Assembly: GCF_000474745.1 (NCBI RefSeq)
Contig: NZ_ASJR01000004.1
Location: 1 to 55,987 of the forward strand
From: Chitinivibrio alkaliphilus ACht1
Lineage (GTDB): Bacteria > Fibrobacterota > Chitinivibrionia > Chitinivibrionales > Chitinivibrionaceae
DNA: 55,987 bases
Direction: 5' to 3'
The notes under the pieces are model-generated. The model did not search any database. It was not told the origin of the DNA and was given only the letters and a program-made list of their open reading frames with translations. How positions within the stretch are numbered: the first letter of the stretch is position 1; every line of letters starts with the position of its first letter. Made by a program: the position numbers and the translations under genes. Positions 35,866-43,904 of this stretch are shown here, in pieces.

Positions 35866-35892
35866 AGACCGCCTTAAAGCGGTCTTTTTTTT
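35866..35892 (+). terminator. Bidirectional intrinsic terminator
   Basis: Stem AGACCGC / GCGGTCT with loop CTTAAA, T8 on the plus strand and an A-run before it that serves as the U-tract for the opposite strand. It lies between the convergent DUF5610-like and pdxJ genes and overlaps the pdxJ stop region. Confidence 0.93.
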
Positions 35893-36616
35893 ATACCAGA
35901 CTTCCTGTGTTGATAAGACGAAGCATCTCTTGAACAGCTCGTTCGAGCCCAACAAAGACAGCCCGACTAATGATTGAATGCCCAATATTTAATTCGTTCA
36001 TGTGAGGCAGTTGTGCAATGGGCGCTGTGTTGTGGTAGTTGAGCCCGTGCCCTGCGTTTACGGTGAAACCGAGTTTATGCGCATATTCCGAGGCTTCGCT
36101 TAGTTTTTCCAACTCTTCCTTTTGAGCAGCCCCCTGTGCGTTCGCATAGTATCCCGTATGAAGTTCTATATGAGTTGCACCGGTTTTTTTTGCTGCTTTT
36201 ATTTGTTGAAAGTCAGGGTCAATAAAAATTGAGACAATCGTATTATTTTCCTGAAGTTTCTGGATGAGCGGGGAAATTTCTTTTTCCCGTCCTTGAACAA
36301 TTAGACCTCCTTCTGTGGTACGTTCCTCCCGTTTTTCCGGAACAATTGTTGTCATATAGGGACGTACATCACAGGCAATGGAAACCATCTCTTCCGTAAG
36401 AGCCATTTCAAGATTAAGAGGACAGGTAATTGCCTCTTTCAGCACGTAAATATCTCGGTCAATCATGTGTCGTCGATCTTCACGTAAGTGGGCCGTAATG
36501 CCATGGCATCCGGCAATTTCTGCTACGGATGCGCCGTGTACTGGTTCAGGTTCAACTCCGCCGCGCGCCTGTCGTAGGGTTGCGATATGATCAATATTTA
36601 CTCCAAGGGTGGCCAT
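35891..36616 (-). CDS. pdxJ: Pyridoxine 5'-phosphate synthase
   Basis: A 241-residue PdxJ, which closes the pyridoxine ring from 1-deoxyxylulose 5-phosphate and 3-amino-2-oxopropyl phosphate in the DXP-dependent vitamin B6 route. Landmarks: LGVNIDHIATLRQARGG, HGITAHLREDRRHI-type block (here RRHM), LNLEMALTEEM, VPEKREERTTEGGL, IDPDFQQI, ELHTGYYA, VNAGHGLNYHN and ELNIGHSIISRA. All catalytic motifs look intact and the length is normal. AGGAGG lies seven bases before the ATG. It follows the YibQ-like gene by 17 bases on the same strand. Confidence 0.97.
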   Translation of the reverse strand: MATLGVNIDHIATLRQARGGVEPEPVHGASVAEIAGCHGITAHLREDRRHMIDRDIYVLKEAITCPLNLEMALTEEMVSIACDVRPYMTTIVPEKREERTTEGGLIVQGREKEISPLIQKLQENNTIVSIFIDPDFQQIKAAKKTGATHIELHTGYYANAQGAAQKEELEKLSEASEYAHKLGFTVNAGHGLNYHNTAPIAQLPHMNELNIGHSIISRAVFVGLERAVQEMLRLINTGSLV

Positions 36617-36633
36617 GGGAATACCTCCTGAGG

Positions 36634-37742
36634 TTATGGTAAGGGGGAAAGGTGAATACCCCGTTCTTCAAAGTACGGGGCTGCCTCTTCAAGGGCAGAA
36701 ATAAACGCCGGTGTTGCAGCAACCCAGAGGGTAACGCTTCCTGATCGTATTGCCCGATCAGCAACCTGTTTGAGGCGTGGAAGAATATCTTCCTCTGTAT
36801 CAGTATCAAAGGAGACATTTTCGTAGAGATAGGTGAGCCCCTGAGAACGGGCATCTTTTCGTTCTTGATCTGTGTTTGGGGCGGGTAACGCAGATATGGG
36901 GCGTCGGTCGTAAAAGGGGATATTACGTGCACTTAAAGCTTTGAAAAAGGTTTTTCTGCTGCGGGAATTACTGAGTACCCGTGATCCCCCAACAGAGGCA
37001 ACTGCCCGGGTTGTGGGGGCGTTTCGCAAAATATCTGCAATTTTGAGTTCCATTTCACTCAAGTTATTATCCAGCATGATGGTGAAGCGGGAGCGAACGG
37101 TATTTCGATCAATCATAGATTCCAGGGGGATCTTTGTAAGAACTGCTTGATCATATCGTTGTAGGAGAGAATAGTAGTCTGTAGCGTTGTCTTTCCATGG
37201 GATGAGTACATAGGTAAAGCCACCGTAGGGGAAGGTGAGGTAGTCAAGACGATCGCTCGGTGAAAGTGCTTCTACGCCGTGTATAATAAAGTGAACCTCC
37301 CCCGTATGAGCCGCATAATATCTTCCTCGTTGCAGAATAACCCGAATATCTTCCTCATCTCTCCGACTGCTTTCAAAGTGCACAATTGTGCGTTCATTTC
37401 GCTCGTGCATGTAGGAGTCACTGAGGGAGTACGAGGTTCCCGAAGCACCTTGCTGAACCCGTTGCACAATCTTTTCCATGGGTACTCCTCGGGGAACAGT
37501 GCAGACAATCTCACGTACTCCCGTTGCAAGGTCGAGGGAGATAGAAAAATGATTTCGCTCCATCCCGTACTCTTTCAGCTTATATACGATGTTTCGTTCC
37601 AGATTGCTGAGTTTCTGTTCCAGGGCGTGTTGACTTGTGGAAAGTTGGGTTGTACTTTCCCGCAAGGAGAGAAGCATTGCCAAGAGAGCCACGGCAACAA
37701 AGAAAGTAATAAGGGCTATTTTTTTATTTTATCAGGAGTCAT
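36634..37742 (-). CDS. YibQ-like divergent polysaccharide deacetylase, apparently degenerate (5' frame broken at an A7 run)
   Basis: The C-terminal 210 residues follow the divergent polysaccharide deacetylase (YibQ) layout: FPYGGFTYVLIPW, the IPLESM block, ASVGGSRVLSNSRSRKTFF, IPFYDRR, and GSVTLWVAATPAFISALEE then ERGIHLSPLP. Metal-ligand positions look lost: family ID-D reads IHG, NNHMGS reads ASVGGS, GHP reads AATP. A coiled segment precedes the domain. The uninterrupted frame begins at GTG 37692 in the middle of a hydrophobic stretch. An upstream ATG (37742) begins MTPDKIKK and then stops at 37719 on an A7 run. One extra A joins it to IALITFFVAVALLAMLL, a typical inner-membrane anchor. The likely product is an anchored periplasmic pseudoenzyme of about 369 residues. 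Confidence 0.7.
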
Positions 37743-37769
37743 AGATAATTTCATTGTTGTAGGATGTTG

Positions 37770-37794
37770 CACGTAAAATAATTATTTTAACGTG
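37770..37794. promoter_or_regulatory. AT-rich palindrome between divergent genes
   Basis: CACGTAAAATAATTATTTTA followed by ACGTG: a perfect 16-base core palindrome (TAAAATAATTATTTTA) flanked by ACGT repeats with a one-base offset. It lies midway between the YibQ-like gene (-) and miaA (+), where a shared operator would be expected. No regulator is identified. Confidence 0.35.
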
Positions 37795-37828
37795 TACTCA
37801 GGGATAGAAACCGATAATAGGATGTTTT

Positions 37829-38737
37829 ATGAAAATACCGGTTGTGTTAGGCCCCACGGCAGTGGGGAAAAGTGGCTTCGCCCTTGAGGTTGCGGAAAAA
37901 ATACAGGGGGAGATTGTCTCCTGTGACTCTCGGCAGGTGTATCGATTTATGGATATCGGGACGGCAAAACCCTCATTGCAAGAGCAGAAACGAGTCCCAC
38001 ATCATCTGCTTGATTGTGTAGATCCTTCCCATGAATATTCTGCCGTGCAGTGGGCAGAGGCTGCGCAACAGGCCCTTGATGACATCTGTTCCCGGGGGCG
38101 TATTCCCGTGATCTGCGGGGGAAGTTTCTTCTATTATCAGGTTCTTGCAGAGGGGGGGCGGGGCATGTCTCAAAAAAATGAGACCTTTCGTCGTGAATGT
38201 CATGCCCGTGAGCAGCAGTCACCGGGAGTTTTGTATGCAGATTTGCAGCGGGAGGATCCTCGTCGGGCTGAAAATATTCATCCCCATGACATCTACCGGA
38301 CCATACGTGCCTTAGAAGCACGGTATTACCCGGCAGACAGGGTGAATGAATCTGTCGGGGGTGACCATGAGTTTGTACCTCTTGTTCTTACCCGTCCTCG
38401 TGCGGAGCTCTATGAGCGAATAAATACCCGTGTTGTCATGATGAAATTCCATGGTTTGATAGAGGAGTTTTCTGCTCTCCTTGCGCAGGGCTACGGTGAG
38501 AGTACGCCCGGACTGAAAAGTGTTGGATATAAGGAGTTATTTAATTATATTCATGGAAAGTGTTCTCTTGATGACGCCCTGTCTACAATTCAACGGAATA
38601 CGCGAAGATATGCAAAGCGCCAACTGACATGGATACGTAATAAACTCTCTTCGAACTATGTATTCAGGGCAGATCAAACATGTTCTATGGAAGAGACTGT
38701 ATTGCGATTGGTGCATGGAAAATACGAAAAGGAGTAG
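37829..38737 (+). CDS. miaA: tRNA dimethylallyltransferase
   Basis: A 302-residue MiaA, which adds the dimethylallyl group to N6 of A37 in tRNAs reading UNN codons. The P-loop GPTAVGKS (8-15), the DSRQVYR substrate loop, DIGTAKPS, HHLLD, the insert domain with GGSFFYYQ and the late LKSVGYKELFNY motif are all present. Length is normal. Downstream genes follow closely in the same orientation (38741, 39068, efp), giving a unit of tRNA modification and translation genes around two less-known ones. Confidence 0.96.
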   Translation: MKIPVVLGPTAVGKSGFALEVAEKIQGEIVSCDSRQVYRFMDIGTAKPSLQEQKRVPHHLLDCVDPSHEYSAVQWAEAAQQALDDICSRGRIPVICGGSFFYYQVLAEGGRGMSQKNETFRRECHAREQQSPGVLYADLQREDPRRAENIHPHDIYRTIRALEARYYPADRVNESVGGDHEFVPLVLTRPRAELYERINTRVVMMKFHGLIEEFSALLAQGYGESTPGLKSVGYKELFNYIHGKCSLDDALSTIQRNTRRYAKRQLTWIRNKLSSNYVFRADQTCSMEETVLRLVHGKYEKE

Positions 38738-38740
38738 GGT

Positions 38741-39049
38741 GTGACACAACGATCGAGGGGTGATCAGGAACAGCTTCGTTTGCTTTCACGTATTGTACGG
38801 CAGAATGAAGTAATGATTAGCTTATTGCGAACCCTTTGCGGGGAGAAGAAAACAGAAGCCCGTGCGGCACGTGTTCCTGCTGCGGATCAGGGGACAGATG
38901 TACAAAGTACAAAGAAAAAGAGTAGTCCTGCCGATAGAAGGAAAGAAGAGGCCATCGCTGAGCCCCAAAAGACACCGCGTAAATCGGTTGACACTTCAGA
39001 AAATAATATTGGAGAGCCTGATCCATATGATCTCTTCGATCTAAAATAG
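38741..39049 (+). CDS. Small hydrophilic protein, unknown function
   Basis: A 102-residue protein from a GTG at 38741, three bases past the miaA stop, with GGAG upstream. The first 35 residues form a likely amphipathic helix (EQLRLLSRIVRQNEVMISLLRTL). The rest is charged, Lys/Glu/Pro-rich and probably disordered, ending in the acidic DPYDLFDLK. No family was recognised. Tight spacing with miaA and the next gene supports it being translated. Confidence 0.6.
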   Translation: MTQRSRGDQEQLRLLSRIVRQNEVMISLLRTLCGEKKTEARAARVPAADQGTDVQSTKKKSSPADRRKEEAIAEPQKTPRKSVDTSENNIGEPDPYDLFDLK

Positions 39050-39067
39050 ATTTCTCAGGGAGAGCCC

Positions 39068-40480
39068 GTGAAGCTCCATTATTCGATTCTTATTCTTATG
39101 AGCCTTCTCATTCCCCTTGCGGGGAAGACGAGACAGAGTGCGATCTACCGTATTCCCCATGCAGACTTTCTTCACGGAGGGAGCCTGGCAAGTCAGTATC
39201 GCCTGGTGTTTCTCCATGATAGATCCGACGAGCTTGAGCATGTGCATATGGGAAGAGCTTCATTTGGGGTGAGTGAATATCTTAATCTGTCCCTTGACTG
39301 GACAGGAGAGGGAGTCTCCTTTGGGGTAAAAGGGCGCATTATGAGTGAGCTGAATGGGTGGCCCTCCCTTGCTATTGGAGTGCGCGATCTCTTTGCCAGC
39401 ATGCCCATGGCATATGACTTACAGGATGTTGAAAAAGCGGAACGAACAGGGGAGCTTTTTATTGCGGCGGGACGGACGATTGATCCTTACGCAGTACGGT
39501 TTCACGGAGGAGTTACGAGTCTCCCTGATTCAAAGAGTGACCAGTTTAATCTTTTTGTGGGCATGGAAAAGCATATTGCCGGTTCTTTTTTTATTACGTT
39601 AGAAGGATGGAGCATGGCCGATCGGTTTCACCTGCTCTTTTCAAGTACCTTTCGGTTTTTAGAAGATGATCGCGGTGAAGTGGTCTTTGCCCTCACAGAT
39701 CTTGAACATCTTCTGCGAGATTCACGGGGAAATACAAGCTTGGCCCTTCGCGATGACGGGCGCGATGATGGTGTTCGACCGGCCATATCCCTCGGGATTG
39801 GGTATACTTTTCCCACGGGGGTGGGGGAAACCGTGGCGTTTCGAAGTTTAGAAGATTTGTACCAGCAGGGACGCGACGATATGGATGCGCTCAAACAACG
39901 TCTAAGCCTGCTGGAAGATTCCCTGGAGGATCTTTCCGTACACCATGGTCATACCACGCATCGTGTCGATTCCCTTGCGGAGTATATTGCGTCCATAGAT
40001 TCTCTCTCTCCTGAATATCGAGAGGTGTACTATATACTCGAAGATTTACATCGGCATTTTACCACACGCCCAGTTAATTACGAACGGATCCGTCGGTATC
40101 AGCAAGATATCTACGGCTTGGGAGATGCCGCTGTGGAGCCACTTCTTACAATTGTAGCACAGGAGGATGTGCCCGTTCCTATTAAATACCAGGGTGTCTC
40201 TGTTTTGGGGCATATGCAACGCAGTGAAGCGGTCCCCCTGTTTCTTGAACAGTTGGCAGAGAGTCAGGATAGTCGGTATCGGGTGGAGCTGATTGTTGCT
40301 CTCGGGTTTATTGGAGACCGATCTGCGCAGGATGTCATAGAAGAGCTTACTACTTCTGCAGATACCATGGTTTCTACGGCAGCGCGAGAGGTATTAACCA
40401 TGTGGGAGACGGGGGCTGGAAGAGAAACCCTTCAGGAGCAAAGCCCCTTTACCATCGATCTTGAATACATTGAACAGTAA
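39068..40480 (+). CDS. Exported barrel-like protein with C-terminal HEAT-like repeats
   Basis: A 470-residue protein from a GTG at 39068 with CAGGGAG upstream. A signal peptide (1-18) is followed by about 240 residues of beta-rich sequence resembling YjbH-like barrels (GRASFGVSEYLNLSLDW, PSLAIGVRDLF, FNLFVGMEKHI). A coiled segment comes next (about 265-305, LKQRLSLLEDSLEDL), then helical repeats of the HEAT type (about 345-455: AAVEPLLTIV, VPIKYQGVSVLGHMQRSEAVPLFLEQL, YRVELIVALGFIGDRSAQDVIEEL). The combination suggests an outer-membrane protein with a periplasmic protein-binding tail; the function is unknown. It lies between the small miaA-linked gene and efp in the same orientation. Confidence 0.65.
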   Translation: MKLHYSILILMSLLIPLAGKTRQSAIYRIPHADFLHGGSLASQYRLVFLHDRSDELEHVHMGRASFGVSEYLNLSLDWTGEGVSFGVKGRIMSELNGWPSLAIGVRDLFASMPMAYDLQDVEKAERTGELFIAAGRTIDPYAVRFHGGVTSLPDSKSDQFNLFVGMEKHIAGSFFITLEGWSMADRFHLLFSSTFRFLEDDRGEVVFALTDLEHLLRDSRGNTSLALRDDGRDDGVRPAISLGIGYTFPTGVGETVAFRSLEDLYQQGRDDMDALKQRLSLLEDSLEDLSVHHGHTTHRVDSLAEYIASIDSLSPEYREVYYILEDLHRHFTTRPVNYERIRRYQQDIYGLGDAAVEPLLTIVAQEDVPVPIKYQGVSVLGHMQRSEAVPLFLEQLAESQDSRYRVELIVALGFIGDRSAQDVIEELTTSADTMVSTAAREVLTMWETGAGRETLQEQSPFTIDLEYIEQ

Positions 40481-40517
40481 TAGTAACCAATAATTTTTTC
40501 TAAAGGTAGTGCAGTGT

Positions 40518-41084
40518 ATGTTTAAAGCAAGTCAGTTATCAGAAGGTAATATCATTATTTTTAATAAGGAACCGTACAAAATAGTGGAGATGAAAAATAC
40601 CATGACCGGTCGTGGTGGTAACACTATTTCAACGGTATTACGTCATATCATTAATGGGACACAGGCAAAGCACCGTTTTAAATCTGATGATAAGGTGGAA
40701 CGCCCTTTTATTGAAAAACGTGATTTTGAATATCTCTATGCCGCAGGGGATGATCTTTTCTTCATGGATCTGGAGACTTTCGATCAGGTTGATATGAAGC
40801 TGGAAGAAGCCGGAAGTGCTGCAGGATACCTTATACCAAACACCAAATGTACCCTTGAAATATATGAAGGCCGCCCCATCGGGATTCAGGTTCCGAAAAC
40901 AGTAGAGCTGAAGATTCTTTCCACAGAGCCAGTTATTAAGGCAGCAACCGCTTCTAATAGTTCTACAAAACCGGCAGAGCTTGAAACGGGAATTAAGGTG
41001 CAGGTTCCCATGTTTATTGAGGAAGGTGAAGTAATTGTTATTAATACGGTTACAGGAAAATATCAGGGAAGATCAGAGTCGTAG
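40518..41084 (+). CDS. efp: Elongation factor P with arginine at the modification-loop tip
   Basis: A 188-residue EF-P, which binds between the P and E sites and speeds peptide-bond formation at polyproline stretches. Domain I (KOW-like, ASQLSEGNIIIFNKEPYKIVE), the OB domains and the C-terminal VPMFIEEGEVIVINTVTGKY are typical. The loop that contacts the P-site tRNA reads MTGRGGN with Arg32. E. coli-type EF-P carries a modified Lys34 after Pro-Gly, while EarP-type EF-P has Gly31-Arg32 and is rhamnosylated. The present loop matches the latter geometry without its usual downstream Asn-Ala-Ala. No modification enzyme is encoded in the window. ATG 40518 fits the family start; GTG 40509 is upstream in frame. 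Confidence 0.95.
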   Translation: MFKASQLSEGNIIIFNKEPYKIVEMKNTMTGRGGNTISTVLRHIINGTQAKHRFKSDDKVERPFIEKRDFEYLYAAGDDLFFMDLETFDQVDMKLEEAGSAAGYLIPNTKCTLEIYEGRPIGIQVPKTVELKILSTEPVIKAATASNSSTKPAELETGIKVQVPMFIEEGEVIVINTVTGKYQGRSES

Positions 41085-41111
41085 CCTTTTTATGGTGGTA
41101 AAATGAAAAAA

Positions 41112-41139
41112 AATCGGTATTTCATTGCCGATTTTTTTT
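41112..41139 (+). terminator. Intrinsic terminator after efp
   Basis: Stem AATCGGTA / TGCCGATT (one G-U pair), loop TTTCAT, followed by eight Ts. It ends the miaA-efp transcript. A possible promoter for glgC (TTGCCG, 16 bases, TATCAT, at 41125-41152) overlaps it. Confidence 0.9.
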
Positions 41140-41202
41140 ATTATGCTATCATTCCCAAAAAGAGTAAAAGCACGTAGTAACTACCAAAATGAAAGGACTG
41201 TT

Positions 41203-42450
41203 ATGGATACCTTTAACAGAGTGTCAGGGCATCCCAATGTTATGGCCATGGTGATGGCCGGGGGAGAAGGGTCTCGTTTGTATCCTTTGACGAAGGACAG
41301 GGCAAAGCCAGCGGTTATATTTGGAGGGAAATACCGAATTATTGATTTCGTTCTTAATAATTTTGTCAATTCAGGAATTTATAAAATTAAGGTGCTTACC
41401 CAGTTTAAGGCAGACTCCTTAATTCGTCATATTACGGGTGGATGGACCTTAAGTCCCATGCTTGGTCAATATGTAGATCCTGTGCCTGCACAGATGCGCA
41501 CCGGAAAAAATTGGTACCAGGGTACGGCCGATGCGATTTATCAAAATCTTAATCTGATTAAGGATGAAAACCCGGACTATCTTGCCGTGTTCGGTGCTGA
41601 TCATATTTACAAGATGGATATTTCTCTGATGTTGAAGTATCATATCTCCAATGGCGCTGTTGCGACGGTTGCGGCGATACCAAAACCTATTGATGAAGCC
41701 TCTGCTTTCGGCGTTATTGAGATAAATGAAAATGGGAGAATGATTGGGTTTCAGGAAAAGCCTGCTCATCCTAAGCCGATTCCCGGAAACCCTGAGATGG
41801 CCCTTTGTTCCATGGGCAATTACATCTTTACGAAAGAGTTCATTGTGGATCGTCTCTGTGATGATGCAGATGATACTGCCTCAAGCCATGATTTTGGAAA
41901 AGACATTATACCTGCAATCTACGAAAAGTTTCCCGTATATGTGTATAATTTCGCTAATAATGTTATCCCCGGTGAAACAAAAGAGCAGAGTACCTATTGG
42001 GAAGATGTGGGAACCATCGAAGCGTATTATCGGGCAAATATGACCCTTCGCGATGTTATACCTGATATTAATCTGTATAATTCCCGCTGGCCCATACGGA
42101 CAAAGGCAGGGCAGAGTGCACCCTCAAAATTTGTGTTTGGGAGCAAGAAGAATGAAAAAGATCCCCGGGTGGGACAGGCAATTGATTCCCTTATCTCCGG
42201 TGAGTGTATTATCTCCGGTAGTGAGGTGATTAACTCGGTCTTATCACGAGGGGTGCGTGTTCATAGTTATTCACGGGTAGAAGACTCCATTGTCTTTCCC
42301 GATGTAGAAATTGGGGATCGATGTAAGATTCGTCGTGCAATTATAGACCGTGATGTAAAGATTCCTGCGGGAACGGAGATCGGCTTTGATATTGAAAAAG
42401 ATCGTGAGCGGTACTTCGTATCGGAAAGCGGTATTGTTATTGTCTCATAG
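41203..42450 (+). CDS. glgC: Glucose-1-phosphate adenylyltransferase
   Basis: A 415-residue ADP-glucose pyrophosphorylase, the committed step of glycogen synthesis (ATP + glucose-1-P to ADP-glucose). Nucleotide-binding GGEGSRLYPLTKDRAKPAV, the FGGKYRIIDFVLNN block, YQGTADAI, FGADHIYKMD, GFQEKP, the YWEDVGT motif and the C-terminal left-handed beta-helix repeats (VINSVLSRGVRVHSYSRVEDSIVFPDVEIG) are all visible. The ATG at 41203 has AAGGA six bases upstream and is the natural start; the frame reads back through the efp terminator. It stands alone between two terminators. Other glg genes are not in the window. Confidence 0.96.
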   Translation: MDTFNRVSGHPNVMAMVMAGGEGSRLYPLTKDRAKPAVIFGGKYRIIDFVLNNFVNSGIYKIKVLTQFKADSLIRHITGGWTLSPMLGQYVDPVPAQMRTGKNWYQGTADAIYQNLNLIKDENPDYLAVFGADHIYKMDISLMLKYHISNGAVATVAAIPKPIDEASAFGVIEINENGRMIGFQEKPAHPKPIPGNPEMALCSMGNYIFTKEFIVDRLCDDADDTASSHDFGKDIIPAIYEKFPVYVYNFANNVIPGETKEQSTYWEDVGTIEAYYRANMTLRDVIPDINLYNSRWPIRTKAGQSAPSKFVFGSKKNEKDPRVGQAIDSLISGECIISGSEVINSVLSRGVRVHSYSRVEDSIVFPDVEIGDRCKIRRAIIDRDVKIPAGTEIGFDIEKDRERYFVSESGIVIVS

Positions 42451-42460
42451 ATCACAAAAG

Positions 42461-42491
42461 GAGCGCGGCGCATATAATCTGTGCCGCGCTC
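42461..42491. terminator. Hairpin between convergent glgC and TPR gene
   Basis: A perfect 9-bp stem GAGCGCGGC / GCCGCGCTC with a 13-base loop. Poor T-run on the plus side (TTAT); on the minus side CCTTTTG follows. Likely a bidirectional terminator for the converging transcripts. Confidence 0.7.
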
Positions 42492-42494
42492 TTA

Positions 42495-43904
42495 TCACAA
42501 CGAGTTAATAACTTGATTCAAAAGATGTGATATCTCTTCGGTCACATCCTTTTCTTTAAGAATATGTTGTAGGGAAATCTCCGCGATAGTTTTCACTCTT
42601 CCATGCCGTTCTTTCAGTTGTAAGGCGTGGGAAAAAGCCTCATTAAACTGCTTTGTTCGGGTAAAGAAGTGGCAGAGTTCAGTACGCAGAATATCTTCCT
42701 GTTCTCTATCCACGGAATCGAGAATATCACGGGCTGCGGCAAGGGTTTGTTCAGAGGCGGTTTTTTTGCCGATACGATGGTAGGCTTCTGCTAAGCTCAA
42801 GAGGCTACGGAACCGATACGTCCTGTTTTCTACAGAGCGAATTATCTCGTGGGCTTGGGTGAAAAAACCACGGGAGTCTCCATGGAGTATCGTATGATAC
42901 ATTCCAGCCTTTGCCAAGGCAGGTGCTGCTTGGGAGGGGGTATCGATACGGGGGAGGTTTGTCTGTATATTTGTTCCGTGTATGCTCCGTGCCTGCTCTT
43001 TTTTATCGAGGGCAATAAGGGTATCCACAATAGTAGCAAAGGCGCTGAAGCGAAGATAGGGTGATTCTGTAATAGTACTGGCCCTTACAATGGCTGTGTT
43101 GAGGTTTTTAAACGTGGGGGCCATGAATCGAAATTGTTCAATATAGGCACTTTCCTGCAGGTAGGTATCACGAAGATCACCCTGCAAAGCGCGTGCTTCT
43201 GTTTCCATGCCCATGGCACTGTAGGCACTGAGGAGTGAGAGTGTGAGGCGTTCACGCAAGAGTGATCTTTCCATTGCTGTGAGGGATATGCGCGCCCGTT
43301 CAAGTAGTTTTAATGCCTTTTCCTGCTCATCAATGGCATGATACATAACAGCCAGAGAGGTAAGTAGATCGATGCGAAGTGGGGCGTGAGGAAGTTCATT
43401 GAGGTAGCCGAGGGCGTTTCCTAGATGCTTTCGGGCTCTGTCGTCACTCTGTCTGTTCGTATATGCTTCAGCAAGAAAGAGGGAGACGACCCCCTTGTAG
43501 TAGGGATCACTGAGCTGATCTGTGATAAATAGCAAGAGAGAAAATAAATCTTCCTCGGCCTGGGCCCGTTGTTGTATTGCTGGAAGAATACGTGATTGTA
43601 ACTCTTCTAAGGTATAAGAACCAACGGGGATGGTGCCGGCAATGAGATCTTGGGTTGTACGTGTAGAACGATATCTATCGCGGCGCAGGGTTTGTAGTTC
43701 CGAGAGGGCTTTATTGTAGAGGTGGAGGGCTTTTGAATAATCCTGCGAACTCATTTCTTCAGCTTGGGAGATGAGCTGTGCTGCTTCTTCGATAATTTGC
43801 TGGGCCTGTTGTTCCCGTCGTTGCGTATGAACAAGAAAAATGATGCCGCCCACGGCCAACACCAAGAGAACCACCACAAGGTATCTGATGAGTTTCTTAT
43901 TCAT
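42495..43904 (-). CDS. Membrane-anchored helical-repeat (TPR-like) protein
   Basis: A 469-residue protein from the ATG at 43904, with GGAG eight bases upstream. One N-terminal membrane helix (YLVVVLLVLAVGGIIFLV) is followed by about 430 residues that are almost entirely helical with TPR-like spacing (AQEMSSQDYSKALHLYNKAL-type units, DDRARKHLGNALGYLNELP, EKALKLLERARISL, TASEQTLAAARDILD). It lacks enzymatic motifs and is likely an extracytoplasmic or membrane-facing scaffold. The start overlaps the end of the membrane AraC gene by 8 bases, so the pair is translationally coupled. It may help sense or signal with that regulator. Confidence 0.75.
   Translation of the reverse strand: MNKKLIRYLVVVLLVLAVGGIIFLVHTQRREQQAQQIIEEAAQLISQAEEMSSQDYSKALHLYNKALSELQTLRRDRYRSTRTTQDLIAGTIPVGSYTLEELQSRILPAIQQRAQAEEDLFSLLLFITDQLSDPYYKGVVSLFLAEAYTNRQSDDRARKHLGNALGYLNELPHAPLRIDLLTSLAVMYHAIDEQEKALKLLERARISLTAMERSLLRERLTLSLLSAYSAMGMETEARALQGDLRDTYLQESAYIEQFRFMAPTFKNLNTAIVRASTITESPYLRFSAFATIVDTLIALDKKEQARSIHGTNIQTNLPRIDTPSQAAPALAKAGMYHTILHGDSRGFFTQAHEIIRSVENRTYRFRSLLSLAEAYHRIGKKTASEQTLAAARDILDSVDREQEDILRTELCHFFTRTKQFNEAFSHALQLKERHGRVKTIAEISLQHILKEKDVTEEISHLLNQVINSL

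Noticed and set aside
1027-37742. Programmed ribosomal frameshifting as the general explanation of the five broken genes
   Set aside because: Only the C7 and A8 sites fit a canonical slippery heptamer. The T6 and the other A-runs do not, no consistent downstream stimulatory structure was seen, and a one-base sequencing under-call explains all five.
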